In this document: one piece after another, positions 1 to 5,422 of the stretch
Layout of the letters: every line of letters begins with the position of its first letter
Position numbering within the stretch: the stretch's first letter is position 1
Made by a program: the position numbers and the translations under genes
Notes under the pieces: model-generated
Database searches by the model: none
Told to the model about the DNA's origin: nothing
Seen by the model: only the letters and a program-made list of their open reading frames with translations
From: an uncultured Ruminococcus sp.
GTDB taxonomy: Bacteria > Bacillota > Clostridia > Oscillospirales > Acutalibacteraceae
NCBI GenBank assembly: GCA_905234305.1
Contig: CAJOHT010000047.1
Location: forward strand, 1 to 7,184
Direction: 5' to 3'
Length of the DNA stretch: 7,184 bases

Positions 1-18
1 GGGCAATTATAATTGCCC
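1..18 (-). terminator. Probable terminator hairpin of the asd-dapA operon
   Basis: An exact 18-bp palindrome (GGGCAAT, loop TATA, ATTGCCC) begins 17 nt past the dapA stop on the minus strand. A 7-bp GC-capped stem directly after an operon fits a Rho-independent terminator. The T-tract expected on the minus strand would lie outside the window, so this is not proven. Read on the plus strand the hairpin is followed only by TTTCAATTAATT, a weak T-run, so it may also serve a convergent gene to the left. Confidence 0.6.
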
Positions 19-34
19 TTTCAATTAATTCTGA

Positions 35-946
35 TTACTTATTATAAGTGCTGTATTTATCAATTAAATCATACTTAGTAAGGCAAGCCTTAAGATTATG
101 ATACCCCGCGGTATTCATAGGAACTAAAGGAAGTCTGCACTCACCCGCGTTAAATCCAAAAAGATTCATAGCGGTTTTAACGGGAATCGGGTTAATATCG
201 CTGAACATAATATTCATAAGCTCAAGATAATGGAAGTGCATTTTGCTAGCGCCCTTAAAATCATTATCAAGACAAAGCTGACATAAATCGTGCATTTCCT
301 GAGGACAAATATTCGCGAAAACCGAGATTACGCCGAGCGCTCCCAAAGACATAAACGGAACGGTCTGGTCATCATTTCCCGAATAAACGTCAAGCTCTTC
401 TCCGCATAATGAACGGATCAATGCAACCTGAGAAATATCTCCGCTCGCTTCCTTACAAGCTACTATGTTCGGATGCTTACAAAGCTCCGCGTAAGTCTCA
501 GGCTTGATATTGCAGCCTGTACGCGAGGGCACATTATATAAAATAATAGGAAGATCAACCGAATCGGCAATAGTATTAAAATGCTTTACAAGACCTCTCT
601 GAGAGGTTTTATTGTAATAAGGAGTCACGGTTAACAAAGCGTCAAGTCCAGACGCTTCAGCTTCTTTGGAGAGCTTTATAGCGGTATTTGTATCGTTGCT
701 TCCTGTTCCGCCGATTACAACAGTACGGCCGTTAACTTTTTCAGCGACGAACTTCAAAACAGCGCTATGCTCCTCTTCGGAAAGAGTAGCCGCTTCACCT
801 GTAGTACCGCACGCTACAATCGCGTCGGTTCCGTTAGCGATATGAAACTCCAGAAGCTCTTCCAAAGCGTCATAGTTAACGGTTAAATCTTCATTCATCG
901 GCGTAATAAGAGCTACGCCTGAACCTGTGAAAATTGGCCTTTTCAT
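35..946 (-). CDS. dapA: 4-hydroxy-tetrahydrodipicolinate synthase (DapA)
   Basis: DapA condenses pyruvate with L-aspartate-4-semialdehyde, the first committed step of diaminopimelate/lysine synthesis, in the cytoplasm. The 303-residue protein is a complete single-domain (beta/alpha)8 barrel of the DHDPS/NAL family. Visible are GTTGEA (residues 47-52, pyruvate carboxyl binding), PYYNK (109-113), LYNVPSRTG (136-144, with catalytic Tyr137 and substrate-binding Arg142) and KEASGD (165-170, Schiff-base Lys165). Of the two E. coli histidines in the lysine-feedback region (H53, H56), the first aligns with Glu57 here and the second with His60, so lysine sensitivity cannot be predicted. The ATG at 946 is chosen because GGAGG lies 5 nt upstream; an in-frame TTG at 958 would place the SD inside the gene. 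The start lies 19 nt after the asd stop, so the two genes are co-transcribed and DapA uses the product of Asd. Confidence 0.97.
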   Translation of the reverse strand: MKRPIFTGSGVALITPMNEDLTVNYDALEELLEFHIANGTDAIVACGTTGEAATLSEEEHSAVLKFVAEKVNGRTVVIGGTGSNDTNTAIKLSKEAEASGLDALLTVTPYYNKTSQRGLVKHFNTIADSVDLPIILYNVPSRTGCNIKPETYAELCKHPNIVACKEASGDISQVALIRSLCGEELDVYSGNDDQTVPFMSLGALGVISVFANICPQEMHDLCQLCLDNDFKGASKMHFHYLELMNIMFSDINPIPVKTAMNLFGFNAGECRLPLVPMNTAGYHNLKACLTKYDLIDKYSTYNK

Positions 947-965
947 ATTTACCTCCAAATCAAAT

Positions 966-2045
966 TCAGTCTATATATCCTTCCGCGCACAGAAGTTCAG
1001 CTAAAAGAACAGCTCCTCCCGCAGCGCCGCGAAGTGTGTTATGTGACATACATACAAATTTTAAATCATACTGAGTATCTTCTCTCAGACGTCCGACAGA
1101 AATCGCCATACCGCCCTCTAATGTTCTCGAGCTTTTAATCTGGGGCTGGTCTGGTTCTGTATAATAATGTAAAAACTGCTTGGGAGCGCTCGGGAGTTCA
1201 AGCTCCTGCGCTCTTCCCTTATAGCTTTCCCATGTTTTAATAACTTCCTCAACCGAAGGCGCCTCGTCCTTAAACGACATAAATACAGCAGCTGTATGAC
1301 CGTCGGATACAGGAACTCTCAAACACTGTGAAGTAATATTTATATCGGTATTATTAACAATTTCACCGTTTTCAATCGAACCCCAAATCTTAAGCGGCTC
1401 TTTTTCGGATTTTTCTTCCTCGCCGCCGATATACGGAATAAGGTTATCTACCATCTCAGGCCAGGTTTTAAAGGTTTTACCCGCGCCTGAAATTGCCTGA
1501 TAAGTACAAGCAAGAACTTTATTAACTCCGAATTTCTTAAGAGGATGAATAGCGGGAACATAGCTCTGAAGCGAGCAGTTAGACTTAACCGCAATAAAAC
1601 CTCTTTTTGTACCAAGACGTTTTTTCTGAGCCTCGATTATCTTAATATGATCAGCGTTAATCTCGGGAATAACCATAGGAACATCAGGAGTAAAGCGGTT
1701 AGCCGAGTTATTTGAAACTATAGGACACTCAGCCTTAGCGTACGCTTCCTCTAACGCTTTAATCTCATCTTTAGGCATATTAACGGCGCAGAAGCAAAAA
1801 TCAACCGTAGAAGCAACCTTCTCGACCTCGGCAGCGTCCATAACCGTCATATCTTTAACTTTCTCAGGCATATCGTCAGCTAAAAGCCAACGGCCCTCCA
1901 TTAAATCGTCGTACTTTTTGCCCGCGCTTCTTGAACTCGCGGCAAGAGTGGTGATATTAAACCATGGATGATTATTAAGCAGGAGAATAAATCTCTGACC
2001 TACCATTCCCGTAGCTCCGATAATACCAACATTATACTTTTTCAT
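966..2045 (-). CDS. asd: Aspartate-semialdehyde dehydrogenase, archaeal/fungal type
   Basis: Asd reduces L-4-aspartyl phosphate to L-aspartate-4-semialdehyde with NADPH, the branch-point step for lysine/diaminopimelate, threonine and methionine. The 359-residue product has an N-terminal Rossmann domain with GATGMVGQ (residues 10-17), the catalytic cysteine in KSNCS (Cys157), and RVPVSDGH (243-250) carrying the acid/base histidine His250. The C-terminal HNTLRGAAGGAV segment is at 335-346. The stretch NLIPYIGGEEEK (201-212) and the SNCS context are typical of the archaeal/yeast Hom2-like subgroup (TIGR00978-like), not the classical E. coli type; that assignment is from memory of the family. The ATG at 2045 is preferred because GGAGGG lies 5 nt upstream; an in-frame TTG at 2060 lies upstream of that SD. 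It is the first gene of the asd-dapA operon and has its own promoter and a leader of about 95 nt. Confidence 0.95.
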   Translation of the reverse strand: MKKYNVGIIGATGMVGQRFILLLNNHPWFNITTLAASSRSAGKKYDDLMEGRWLLADDMPEKVKDMTVMDAAEVEKVASTVDFCFCAVNMPKDEIKALEEAYAKAECPIVSNNSANRFTPDVPMVIPEINADHIKIIEAQKKRLGTKRGFIAVKSNCSLQSYVPAIHPLKKFGVNKVLACTYQAISGAGKTFKTWPEMVDNLIPYIGGEEEKSEKEPLKIWGSIENGEIVNNTDINITSQCLRVPVSDGHTAAVFMSFKDEAPSVEEVIKTWESYKGRAQELELPSAPKQFLHYYTEPDQPQIKSSRTLEGGMAISVGRLREDTQYDLKFVCMSHNTLRGAAGGAVLLAELLCAEGYID

Positions 2046-2082
2046 TTTGACCCTCCACAATATTACAATTTTTTAAAAATAG

Positions 2083-2111
2083 TTGTATAATAAGTTAAAA
2101 TAGGCTATTAT
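2083..2111 (+). promoter_or_regulatory. Weak candidate promoter for queA
   Basis: The best spaced plus-strand pair in the divergent region is TTGTAT (2083-2088), 17 bp, then TATTAT (2106-2111). Both boxes are imperfect, and the implied leader of about 95 nt would overlap the asd promoter. TATAAT hexamers at 2123-2128 and 2144-2149 are alternative -10 boxes without convincing -35 partners. The region must contain a queA promoter because the preceding gene diverges, but which one is used is unclear. Confidence 0.25.
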
Positions 2112-2119
2112 ATACAGGT

Positions 2120-2150
2120 ACCTATAATAAACTATATCTAACCTATAATA
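2120..2150. repeat. Two 10-bp direct repeats, 21 bp apart, in the asd/queA divergent region
   Basis: ACCTATAATA occurs exactly at 2120-2129 and 2141-2150, a spacing of 21 bp or about two helical turns. The second copy covers the asd -10/start region; the first lies about 10-20 nt into the asd transcript. A degenerate inverted copy (TATTATA, 3-nt insert, AGGT) lies at 2106-2119. On the plus strand each repeat contains TATAAT, so they could instead be -10 boxes for queA, though neither has a good -35 at 16-18 bp. Confidence 0.5.
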
Positions 2151-2175
2151 TACCATTTTACGCATTTAATGTCAA
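2147..2175 (-). promoter_or_regulatory. asd-dapA promoter
   Basis: On the minus strand a perfect -35 TTGACA (2175-2170) is followed after 17 bp by TATATT (2152-2147), a 5/6 match to the -10 box. TGG directly before the -10 makes an extended -10 (TGn). The expected transcription start is near 2140, giving a leader of about 95 nt before the asd ATG. The -10 and start region overlap one of two 10-bp repeats that could be operators. Confidence 0.8.
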
Positions 2176-2210
2176 TTATTATTTAAAAAAATTACTATGA
2201 AAGGGAATTT

Positions 2211-3236
2211 ATGAATACAAGCGATTTTTATTATGAGCTTCCTAAGGAGCTTATTGCCCAGAAACCCGTTGAGCCGAGAGATTCATCTAGAATGCTCGTA
2301 CTGGATAAGAACAACGGTAATATCGAACATAAACATTTTTACGATATCATTGATTTTCTTGAAGAAGGCGACTGTCTTGTAGTAAATGATTCACGTGTTA
2401 TTCCCGCGAGGATTTTCGGTACTAAAAAAGAAACAGGCGCAAATGTAGAATTCCTGCTTTTAAAACAGATAAGCGGGAATAAATGGGAAACGCTTTGCAA
2501 ACCAGGTAAAAAAGCTAAAGCAGGAGCTGAATTTTCCTTTGGAGACGGAATTATGAACGCGACAGTTGTCGAGGTAAAGGACGACGGGAATCGAATTGTT
2601 GAATTTGACTGCGACGAAAACTTCTTTTCCGCTCTCGACAAAATCGGGCAAATGCCTCTTCCTCCTTATATTACGGAAAAACTGGAGGATAAAGAAAGAT
2701 ACCAGACTGTATATTCAAATGAGCTGGGCTCCGCTGCCGCTCCTACGGCAGGACTTCATTTTACACGCGAGTTGATGAAAAAAATAGAAGAAAAAGGGAT
2801 TAAAATAGCTTATGTCACCCTTCACGTCGGATTAGGAACATTCAGACCTGTTAAAGTGGATGATATTACTAAACATAAAATGCACAGCGAGCATTATGAA
2901 ATACCTGAAGAAACCGCTGAAATAATAAAAGATACTAAGAAAAACGGCAAAAGAGTTATAGCTGTCGGAACAACTTCCTGCCGAACCTTGGAGAGCGTTG
3001 CTACTCAATTCGGGGAGATTAAAAAATGTGACGGCTGGACTGATATATTTATTTACCCAGGATACAAATTCAAAGTATTAGACGGATTGATTACCAACTT
3101 TCATTTACCCGAAAGCACTCTTATAATGCTGGTTTCGGCATTCGCGGGTTATGATAATATTATGAACGCATATAAAACAGCCGTTAAAGAGAATTACAGA
3201 TTTTTTTCGTTCGGCGATTGTTGTTTATTTTTGTAA
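2211..3236 (+). CDS. queA: S-adenosylmethionine:tRNA ribosyltransferase-isomerase (QueA), 3' end altered by an insertion
   Basis: QueA transfers and isomerises the ribose of SAM onto preQ1 at the tRNA wobble position 34, giving epoxyqueuosine, downstream of Tgt. The 341-residue protein spans the whole family length. Visible are [19 protein letters not shown] (14-32), [12 protein letters not shown] (57-68), GQMPLPPYI (146-154), ERYQTVY (162-168), [10 protein letters not shown] (176-185), [10 protein letters not shown] (205-214), [10 protein letters not shown] (253-262) and the C-terminal [17 protein letters not shown] (295-311) and YRFFSFGD (329-336). The family normally ends GD-A-M-L-I or similar; here it ends GDCCLFL. 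Codons after Cys337 come from DNA that appears inserted (see the 11-bp repeats). The displaced native tail, C-M-A-I-I-stop, lies at 4188-4205 just before tgt. Only four residues are changed and length is kept, so the enzyme is probably active. The SD AAAGGGA ends 4 nt before the ATG. Confidence 0.96.
   Translation: MNTSDFYYELPKELIAQKPVEPRDSSRMLVLDKNNGNIEHKHFYDIIDFLEEGDCLVVNDSRVIPARIFGTKKETGANVEFLLLKQISGNKWETLCKPGKKAKAGAEFSFGDGIMNATVVEVKDDGNRIVEFDCDENFFSALDKIGQMPLPPYITEKLEDKERYQTVYSNELGSAAAPTAGLHFTRELMKKIEEKGIKIAYVTLHVGLGTFRPVKVDDITKHKMHSEHYEIPEETAEIIKDTKKNGKRVIAVGTTSCRTLESVATQFGEIKKCDGWTDIFIYPGYKFKVLDGLITNFHLPESTLIMLVSAFAGYDNIMNAYKTAVKENYRFFSFGDCCLFL
3211..3221 (+). repeat. Left copy of an 11-bp direct repeat flanking the toxin-antitoxin insertion
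   Basis: TCGGCGATTGT lies inside queA (end of the Phe codon, then Gly, Asp, Cys). The identical 11 bp recurs at 4180-4190. The flanking bases differ on both sides, so the identity is exactly 11 bp. It is interpreted as a target-site duplication or recombination core. Confidence 0.8.
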
Positions 3237-3379
3237 TGTTTGCATAAACTTATAAATACTCATAATCTTAATTTTATGAAATATTACCTATTGGTAGTGT
3301 AAAATTACCGACAGGGAATGCTTTATCACCATCGGGTGTAGTTACTTTATCATATAAGAATGATTTTTGTAATAATCTA
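3237..3379. other. Non-coding left part of the inserted segment
   Basis: No gene with a start codon is seen between the queA stop and the toxin promoter. The stretch holds a small hairpin-like motif (TTACC-TATT-GGTA, 3284-3296) that nearly repeats at 4146-4158. A short CACC-ATCG-GGTG hairpin lies at 3327-3338. A minus-strand frame without a start codon ends at a TAA at 3274-3276. It may be the remains of a longer mobile element. Confidence 0.4.
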
Positions 3380-3408
3380 TTGACAATATGTGATTTATCA
3401 CATATAAT
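3380..3408 (+). promoter_or_regulatory. Consensus promoter of the toxin-antitoxin operon with an embedded operator-like palindrome
   Basis: TTGACA (3380-3385) and TATAAT (3403-3408) are both perfect and separated by exactly 17 bp, an ideal vegetative promoter. The spacer and the first half of the -10 box form a perfect inverted repeat at 3386-3405: arms ATATGTGAT and ATCACATAT around a central TT. A protein dimer bound there would block RNA polymerase. The likely ligand is the XRE antitoxin of the same operon, alone or with toxin, as in HigBA autoregulation; that is inference from the family. Confidence 0.85.
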
Positions 3409-3458
3409 ATAGTTAAAGATAATACATATTATTTTTAGGATTTTTAGGGGAATAGAAA

Positions 3459-3812
3459 GTGAATGAATTTGATATAATATTCTATAATAAACCTGACGGT
3501 TCAGAACCCGCTATGGATTTCATATTATCTTTGGATGATAAAATGCAAGCACGTGTTCTTAAAACTATTAAACTATTGAGTAAAAACGGAAATAATCTAA
3601 GAGAACCATATTCAAAGCATCTTGTAGATGGAATCTTTGAAATCAGAGCAAAAGTAGGTTCTAATCTATCTCGTGTCCTCTATTTTTTTGTAGTTGGACA
3701 TAAGATAGTTATCACCAATGGATTTATTAAAAAATCGCAAAAGACACCAAAAAGTGAAATTGAACTCGCAAAAAAATATCGAAATGATTTTATTAACAGA
3801 GGAGATTATTGA
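3459..3812 (+). CDS. HigB/RelE-superfamily toxin, Gp49-like (DUF891)
   Basis: This is the probable toxin of a type II system, expected to be a ribosome-dependent mRNA endonuclease that halts translation when the antitoxin is lost. The 117-residue protein shows the phage Gp49-like (PF05973) pattern: IIFYNKPDGSEP (6-17), LDDKMQARVLKTIKLL (25-40), LREPYSKHLVDGIFEIR (47-63), SRVLYFF (71-77) and NGFIKKSQKTPKSEIELAKKYR (87-108). The basic residues Arg63, Arg72 and Lys91-92 are candidates for RNA contact. The GTG at 3459 is the start: AGGGGA lies 7 nt upstream and the nearby ATG is out of frame. Toxin-before-antitoxin order is typical of higBA. The gene is first in its own operon and lies within DNA that interrupts the end of queA. 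Function is assigned by family resemblance; activity is not shown. Confidence 0.9.
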   Translation: MNEFDIIFYNKPDGSEPAMDFILSLDDKMQARVLKTIKLLSKNGNNLREPYSKHLVDGIFEIRAKVGSNLSRVLYFFVVGHKIVITNGFIKKSQKTPKSEIELAKKYRNDFINRGDY

Positions 3813-3814
3813 TT

Positions 3815-4099
3815 ATGACAAACTTTAATGATTTTCTTGAAGAACGTTTAAAAGATCCGAATTTCAAAAAAGAGTACGATGCTCTTGAGCCTGAATTCAA
3901 TATTATTCAGGCAATGATTGACGCAAGAGAAAGTACAGGTATGACTCAAAAAGAATTGGCTGAAAAAACCGGTATTACACAAGCTGATATAAGCAGGCTT
4001 GAAAACGGTAACGCTAATCCTTCGTTAAAAACATTACAGCGACTTGCCGAAGGAATGGGAATGACCTTAAAGCTTGAATTCATACCGTCTGCAAGTTAG
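3815..4099 (+). CDS. HigA-type antitoxin, XRE-family helix-turn-helix
   Basis: This is the probable antitoxin and autorepressor partner of the preceding DUF891 toxin. The 94-residue protein starts with an acidic helical segment, FLEERLKDPNFKKEYDALEPE (7-27), commonly seen in antitoxins paired with Gp49-like toxins. A classic XRE HTH follows at about 30-85: TQKELAEKTG (44-53), then recognition helix ITQADISRLENG (54-65), then NPSLKTLQRLAEGMG (68-82). The ATG at 3815 is preferred because AGGAG (3800-3804) sits 10 nt upstream; the in-frame TTG at 3809 is only 4 nt from it and overlaps the toxin stop. The gap to the toxin is 2 nt, so translation is likely coupled. The palindrome at 3386-3405 is its likely binding site (inference). 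Confidence 0.92.
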   Translation: MTNFNDFLEERLKDPNFKKEYDALEPEFNIIQAMIDARESTGMTQKELAEKTGITQADISRLENGNANPSLKTLQRLAEGMGMTLKLEFIPSAS

Positions 4100-4105
4100 A
4101 AGCTT

Positions 4106-4141
4106 TTAAGGCGTAGAAGACAGTCTGCGCCTTAATTTTTT
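4106..4141 (+). terminator. Rho-independent terminator of the toxin-antitoxin operon
   Basis: A 12-bp stem (4106-4117 with 4124-4135, core AAGGCG/CGCCTT, one T-G wobble) with a 6-nt loop is followed by six T residues (4136-4141). It starts 7 nt after the antitoxin stop. It now lies between queA and tgt and would prevent most read-through into tgt. Confidence 0.9.
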
Positions 4142-4145
4142 GCGT

Positions 4146-4184
4146 TTACCGATTGGTAAAATCTTATAAACCGTAACCATCGGC
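4146..4184. repeat. Hairpin and imperfect inverted repeat at the right end of the insertion
   Basis: TTTACC-GATT-GGTAAA (4145-4160) is a 6-bp stem with a 4-nt loop. Its core, TTACCGATTGGTA, matches 12 of 13 bases at 3284-3296 in the left part of the insert. CCGATTGGTA (4149-4158) is also inverted imperfectly (8 of 10) against TAACCATCGG (4175-4184), which runs into the 11-bp repeat. These could be recombination or end sequences, but no known family is recognised. Confidence 0.35.
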
Positions 4185-4190
4185 GATTGT
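4180..4190 (+). repeat. Right copy of the 11-bp direct repeat
   Basis: TCGGCGATTGT is identical to 3211-3221 and is followed in the same reading frame by the displaced queA tail. Confidence 0.8.
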
Positions 4191-4205
4191 ATGGCGATTA
4201 TCTAG
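4180..4205 (+). pseudogene. Displaced original 3' end of queA
   Basis: Read in the frame of queA relative to the direct repeat, the sequence gives G-D-C-M-A-I-I then TAG (4203-4205). QueA proteins generally end with G-D and a few hydrophobic residues such as A-M-L-I, so this matches better than the C-L-F-L now ending queA. Joining queA up to Cys337 to this tail gives 341 residues, the same length as the present form. Its stop overlaps the tgt SD. It has no start and is not translated alone. Confidence 0.75.
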
Positions 4206-4214
4206 GAGATTCAA

Positions 4215-5345
4215 ATGTATAAACTTATAAAAAAACAAGAAAACGCAAGGCGCGGAATTATCAATACCGTTCACGGAACAGTCCAGACACCCGCGTTTAT
4301 GAATGTAGCTACGTGCGGAGCAATTAAAGGCGCACTTTCGGCATTTGACTTAAAAGATGTAAAATGCCAGATTATGCTCAGCAATACATACCATCTGCAT
4401 CTGCGCCCCGGTGACGAAAACATAAAACAGCTCGGCGGACTTCATAAATTCACAAGATGGGACGGTCCCATTCTTACTGACAGCGGAGGCTTCCAGGTGT
4501 TTTCGCTCGCAAAGCTGCGCAACATCACCGAGGACGGAGTCACATTTAATTCTCATATTGACGGACATAAAATCTTTATGACTCCTGAGATGAGTATGAG
4601 AATCCAGTCAAACCTCGGTTCCACAATAGCTATGGCTTTTGATGAATGCGTAGAAAACCCTTCCCCATACGACTATACTAAAAAATCCGCTCAACTTACT
4701 ACAAGATGGCTTAAAAGATGCAAAACTGAAATTGAGCGTCTTAACTCACTTGACGATACCATAAACAAACACCAGCTTTTGTTCGGTATTAATCAGGGCG
4801 GTATTTATAAAGATTTAAGAGTTGAACAGATGAAGGAAATTGCAGAACTGGATTTAGCAGGCTACGCTATAGGCGGACTTGCCGTGGGCGAAGAAACCGA
4901 GGTAATGTACGAAATCATCGATGAAGTTATCCCTTATATGCCTGAAAACAAACCCAGATATCTTATGGGAGTAGGTACGCCCGTAAATATACTTGAGGCT
5001 GTTTACAGAGGCGTCGATATGTTCGATTGTGTTATGCCCAGCAGAAACGCCCGTCACGGACACCTTTTCACAAGCAGCGGTATCCGAAATATTTGGAACG
5101 CTAAATACGAGCTTGACGAAAGTCCTATTGATGAAAGCTGCAGCTGTCCTGTGTGCCGAAACTTCAGCAGAGCTTATGTACGTCATCTTATGAAGGCGGG
5201 AGAAATGCTCGGAATGAGACTTTGCGTTACTCATAATCTTTATTTTTATAATACTCTTATGGAAAGAATTCGTGAAGAATTAGATAACGGCAGCTTTATA
5301 AACTTCTATAAGACATACAAAGAAATTCTAGGAAAACGAATTTAA
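4215..5345 (+). CDS. tgt: tRNA-guanine transglycosylase (queuine/preQ1 tRNA-ribosyltransferase)
   Basis: Tgt exchanges guanine-34 for preQ1 in tRNA-Asp, -Asn, -His and -Tyr, supplying the substrate of QueA. The 376-residue protein is full length. Aligned to the Zymomonas enzyme, it has DSGGFQ (89-94, with Asp89 as general acid), base-recognition residues Asp143, Cys145 and Gln194, and GGLAVGE (220-226). The nucleophile Asp271 is in MFDCVMPSRNARHG, and the zinc ligands are Cys309, Cys311, Cys314 (CSCPVC) and His340. AGGAG (4204-4208) is 6 nt before the ATG. The native operon order queA-tgt is interrupted by the toxin-antitoxin insertion. No convincing promoter is seen in 4142-4214; the only hint is TATAAA at 4165-4170 without a good -35. 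Expression may depend on read-through or a weak promoter provided by the insert. Confidence 0.97.
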   Translation: MYKLIKKQENARRGIINTVHGTVQTPAFMNVATCGAIKGALSAFDLKDVKCQIMLSNTYHLHLRPGDENIKQLGGLHKFTRWDGPILTDSGGFQVFSLAKLRNITEDGVTFNSHIDGHKIFMTPEMSMRIQSNLGSTIAMAFDECVENPSPYDYTKKSAQLTTRWLKRCKTEIERLNSLDDTINKHQLLFGINQGGIYKDLRVEQMKEIAELDLAGYAIGGLAVGEETEVMYEIIDEVIPYMPENKPRYLMGVGTPVNILEAVYRGVDMFDCVMPSRNARHGHLFTSSGIRNIWNAKYELDESPIDESCSCPVCRNFSRAYVRHLMKAGEMLGMRLCVTHNLYFYNTLMERIREELDNGSFINFYKTYKEILGKRI

Positions 5346-5348
5346 CAC

Positions 5349-5377
5349 TTGCAACTTTCAGAAAAATCTGTTATAAT
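5349..5377 (+). promoter_or_regulatory. Promoter of yajC
   Basis: TTGCAA (5349-5354, 4 of 6 to the -35 consensus), a 17-bp spacer and a perfect TATAAT (5372-5377) preceded by TGT, an extended -10. It begins 4 nt after the tgt stop, so yajC can be read independently of queA-tgt. The predicted start near 5384 gives a purine-rich leader of about 39 nt. Confidence 0.8.
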
Positions 5378-5422
5378 GCCCTATGGTCTTAAAAAGAAGA
5401 TAAAAAAGAAAGGAAAATCTAT

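Larger units (their letters stand above)
3222..4179 (+). mobile_element. Putative inserted cassette carrying a HigBA-like toxin-antitoxin pair
   Basis: This 958-bp segment lies between two copies of TCGGCGATTGT and interrupts the last four codons of queA. It contains a 222-bp upstream region with a consensus promoter and palindrome, a DUF891-type toxin, an XRE antitoxin and a terminator. It encodes no transposase or recombinase, so any movement would have needed an enzyme in trans. The outermost six bases are weakly inverted (TGTTTA at the left, TAACCA at the right; 5 of 6 complementary), which is little evidence by itself. The main support is that deleting the segment with one repeat rebuilds a normal QueA C-terminus and a 9-nt queA-tgt gap. 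The mechanism is unknown. Confidence 0.7.

Noticed and set aside
2046..2140. Lysine riboswitch or T-box leader for asd-dapA
   Set aside because: The leader from the predicted start is only about 95 nt, too short for a lysine riboswitch. It has no terminator hairpin with a T-run and no T-box-like sequence that I can recognise.
2339..2651. Two minus-strand open frames of 100 and 63 residues inside queA
   Set aside because: They lie antisense within a clearly conserved queA and overlap each other. Their composition looks like shadow translation and no SD supports them.
3431..3448. Tandem 9-bp repeat ATTTTTAGG before the toxin SD
   Set aside because: Two short AT-rich copies; the second forms part of the SD, and slippage is a sufficient explanation.
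3211..4190. Integron-type gene cassette with an attC site
   Set aside because: TA pairs are common in integrons, but no GTTRRRY/RYYYAAC pair typical of attC is seen at the right end, and the host site is inside queA rather than an array.
4350..5234. Open frames on either strand inside tgt (72, 126 and 66 residues)
   Set aside because: All lie within the conserved tgt coding sequence in other frames. They show no recognisable domain and no start signals.
5359..5370. Small hairpin CAGA-AAAA-TCTG as a tgt terminator
   Set aside because: The stem is only 4 bp and no T-run follows. It lies within the spacer of the yajC promoter.
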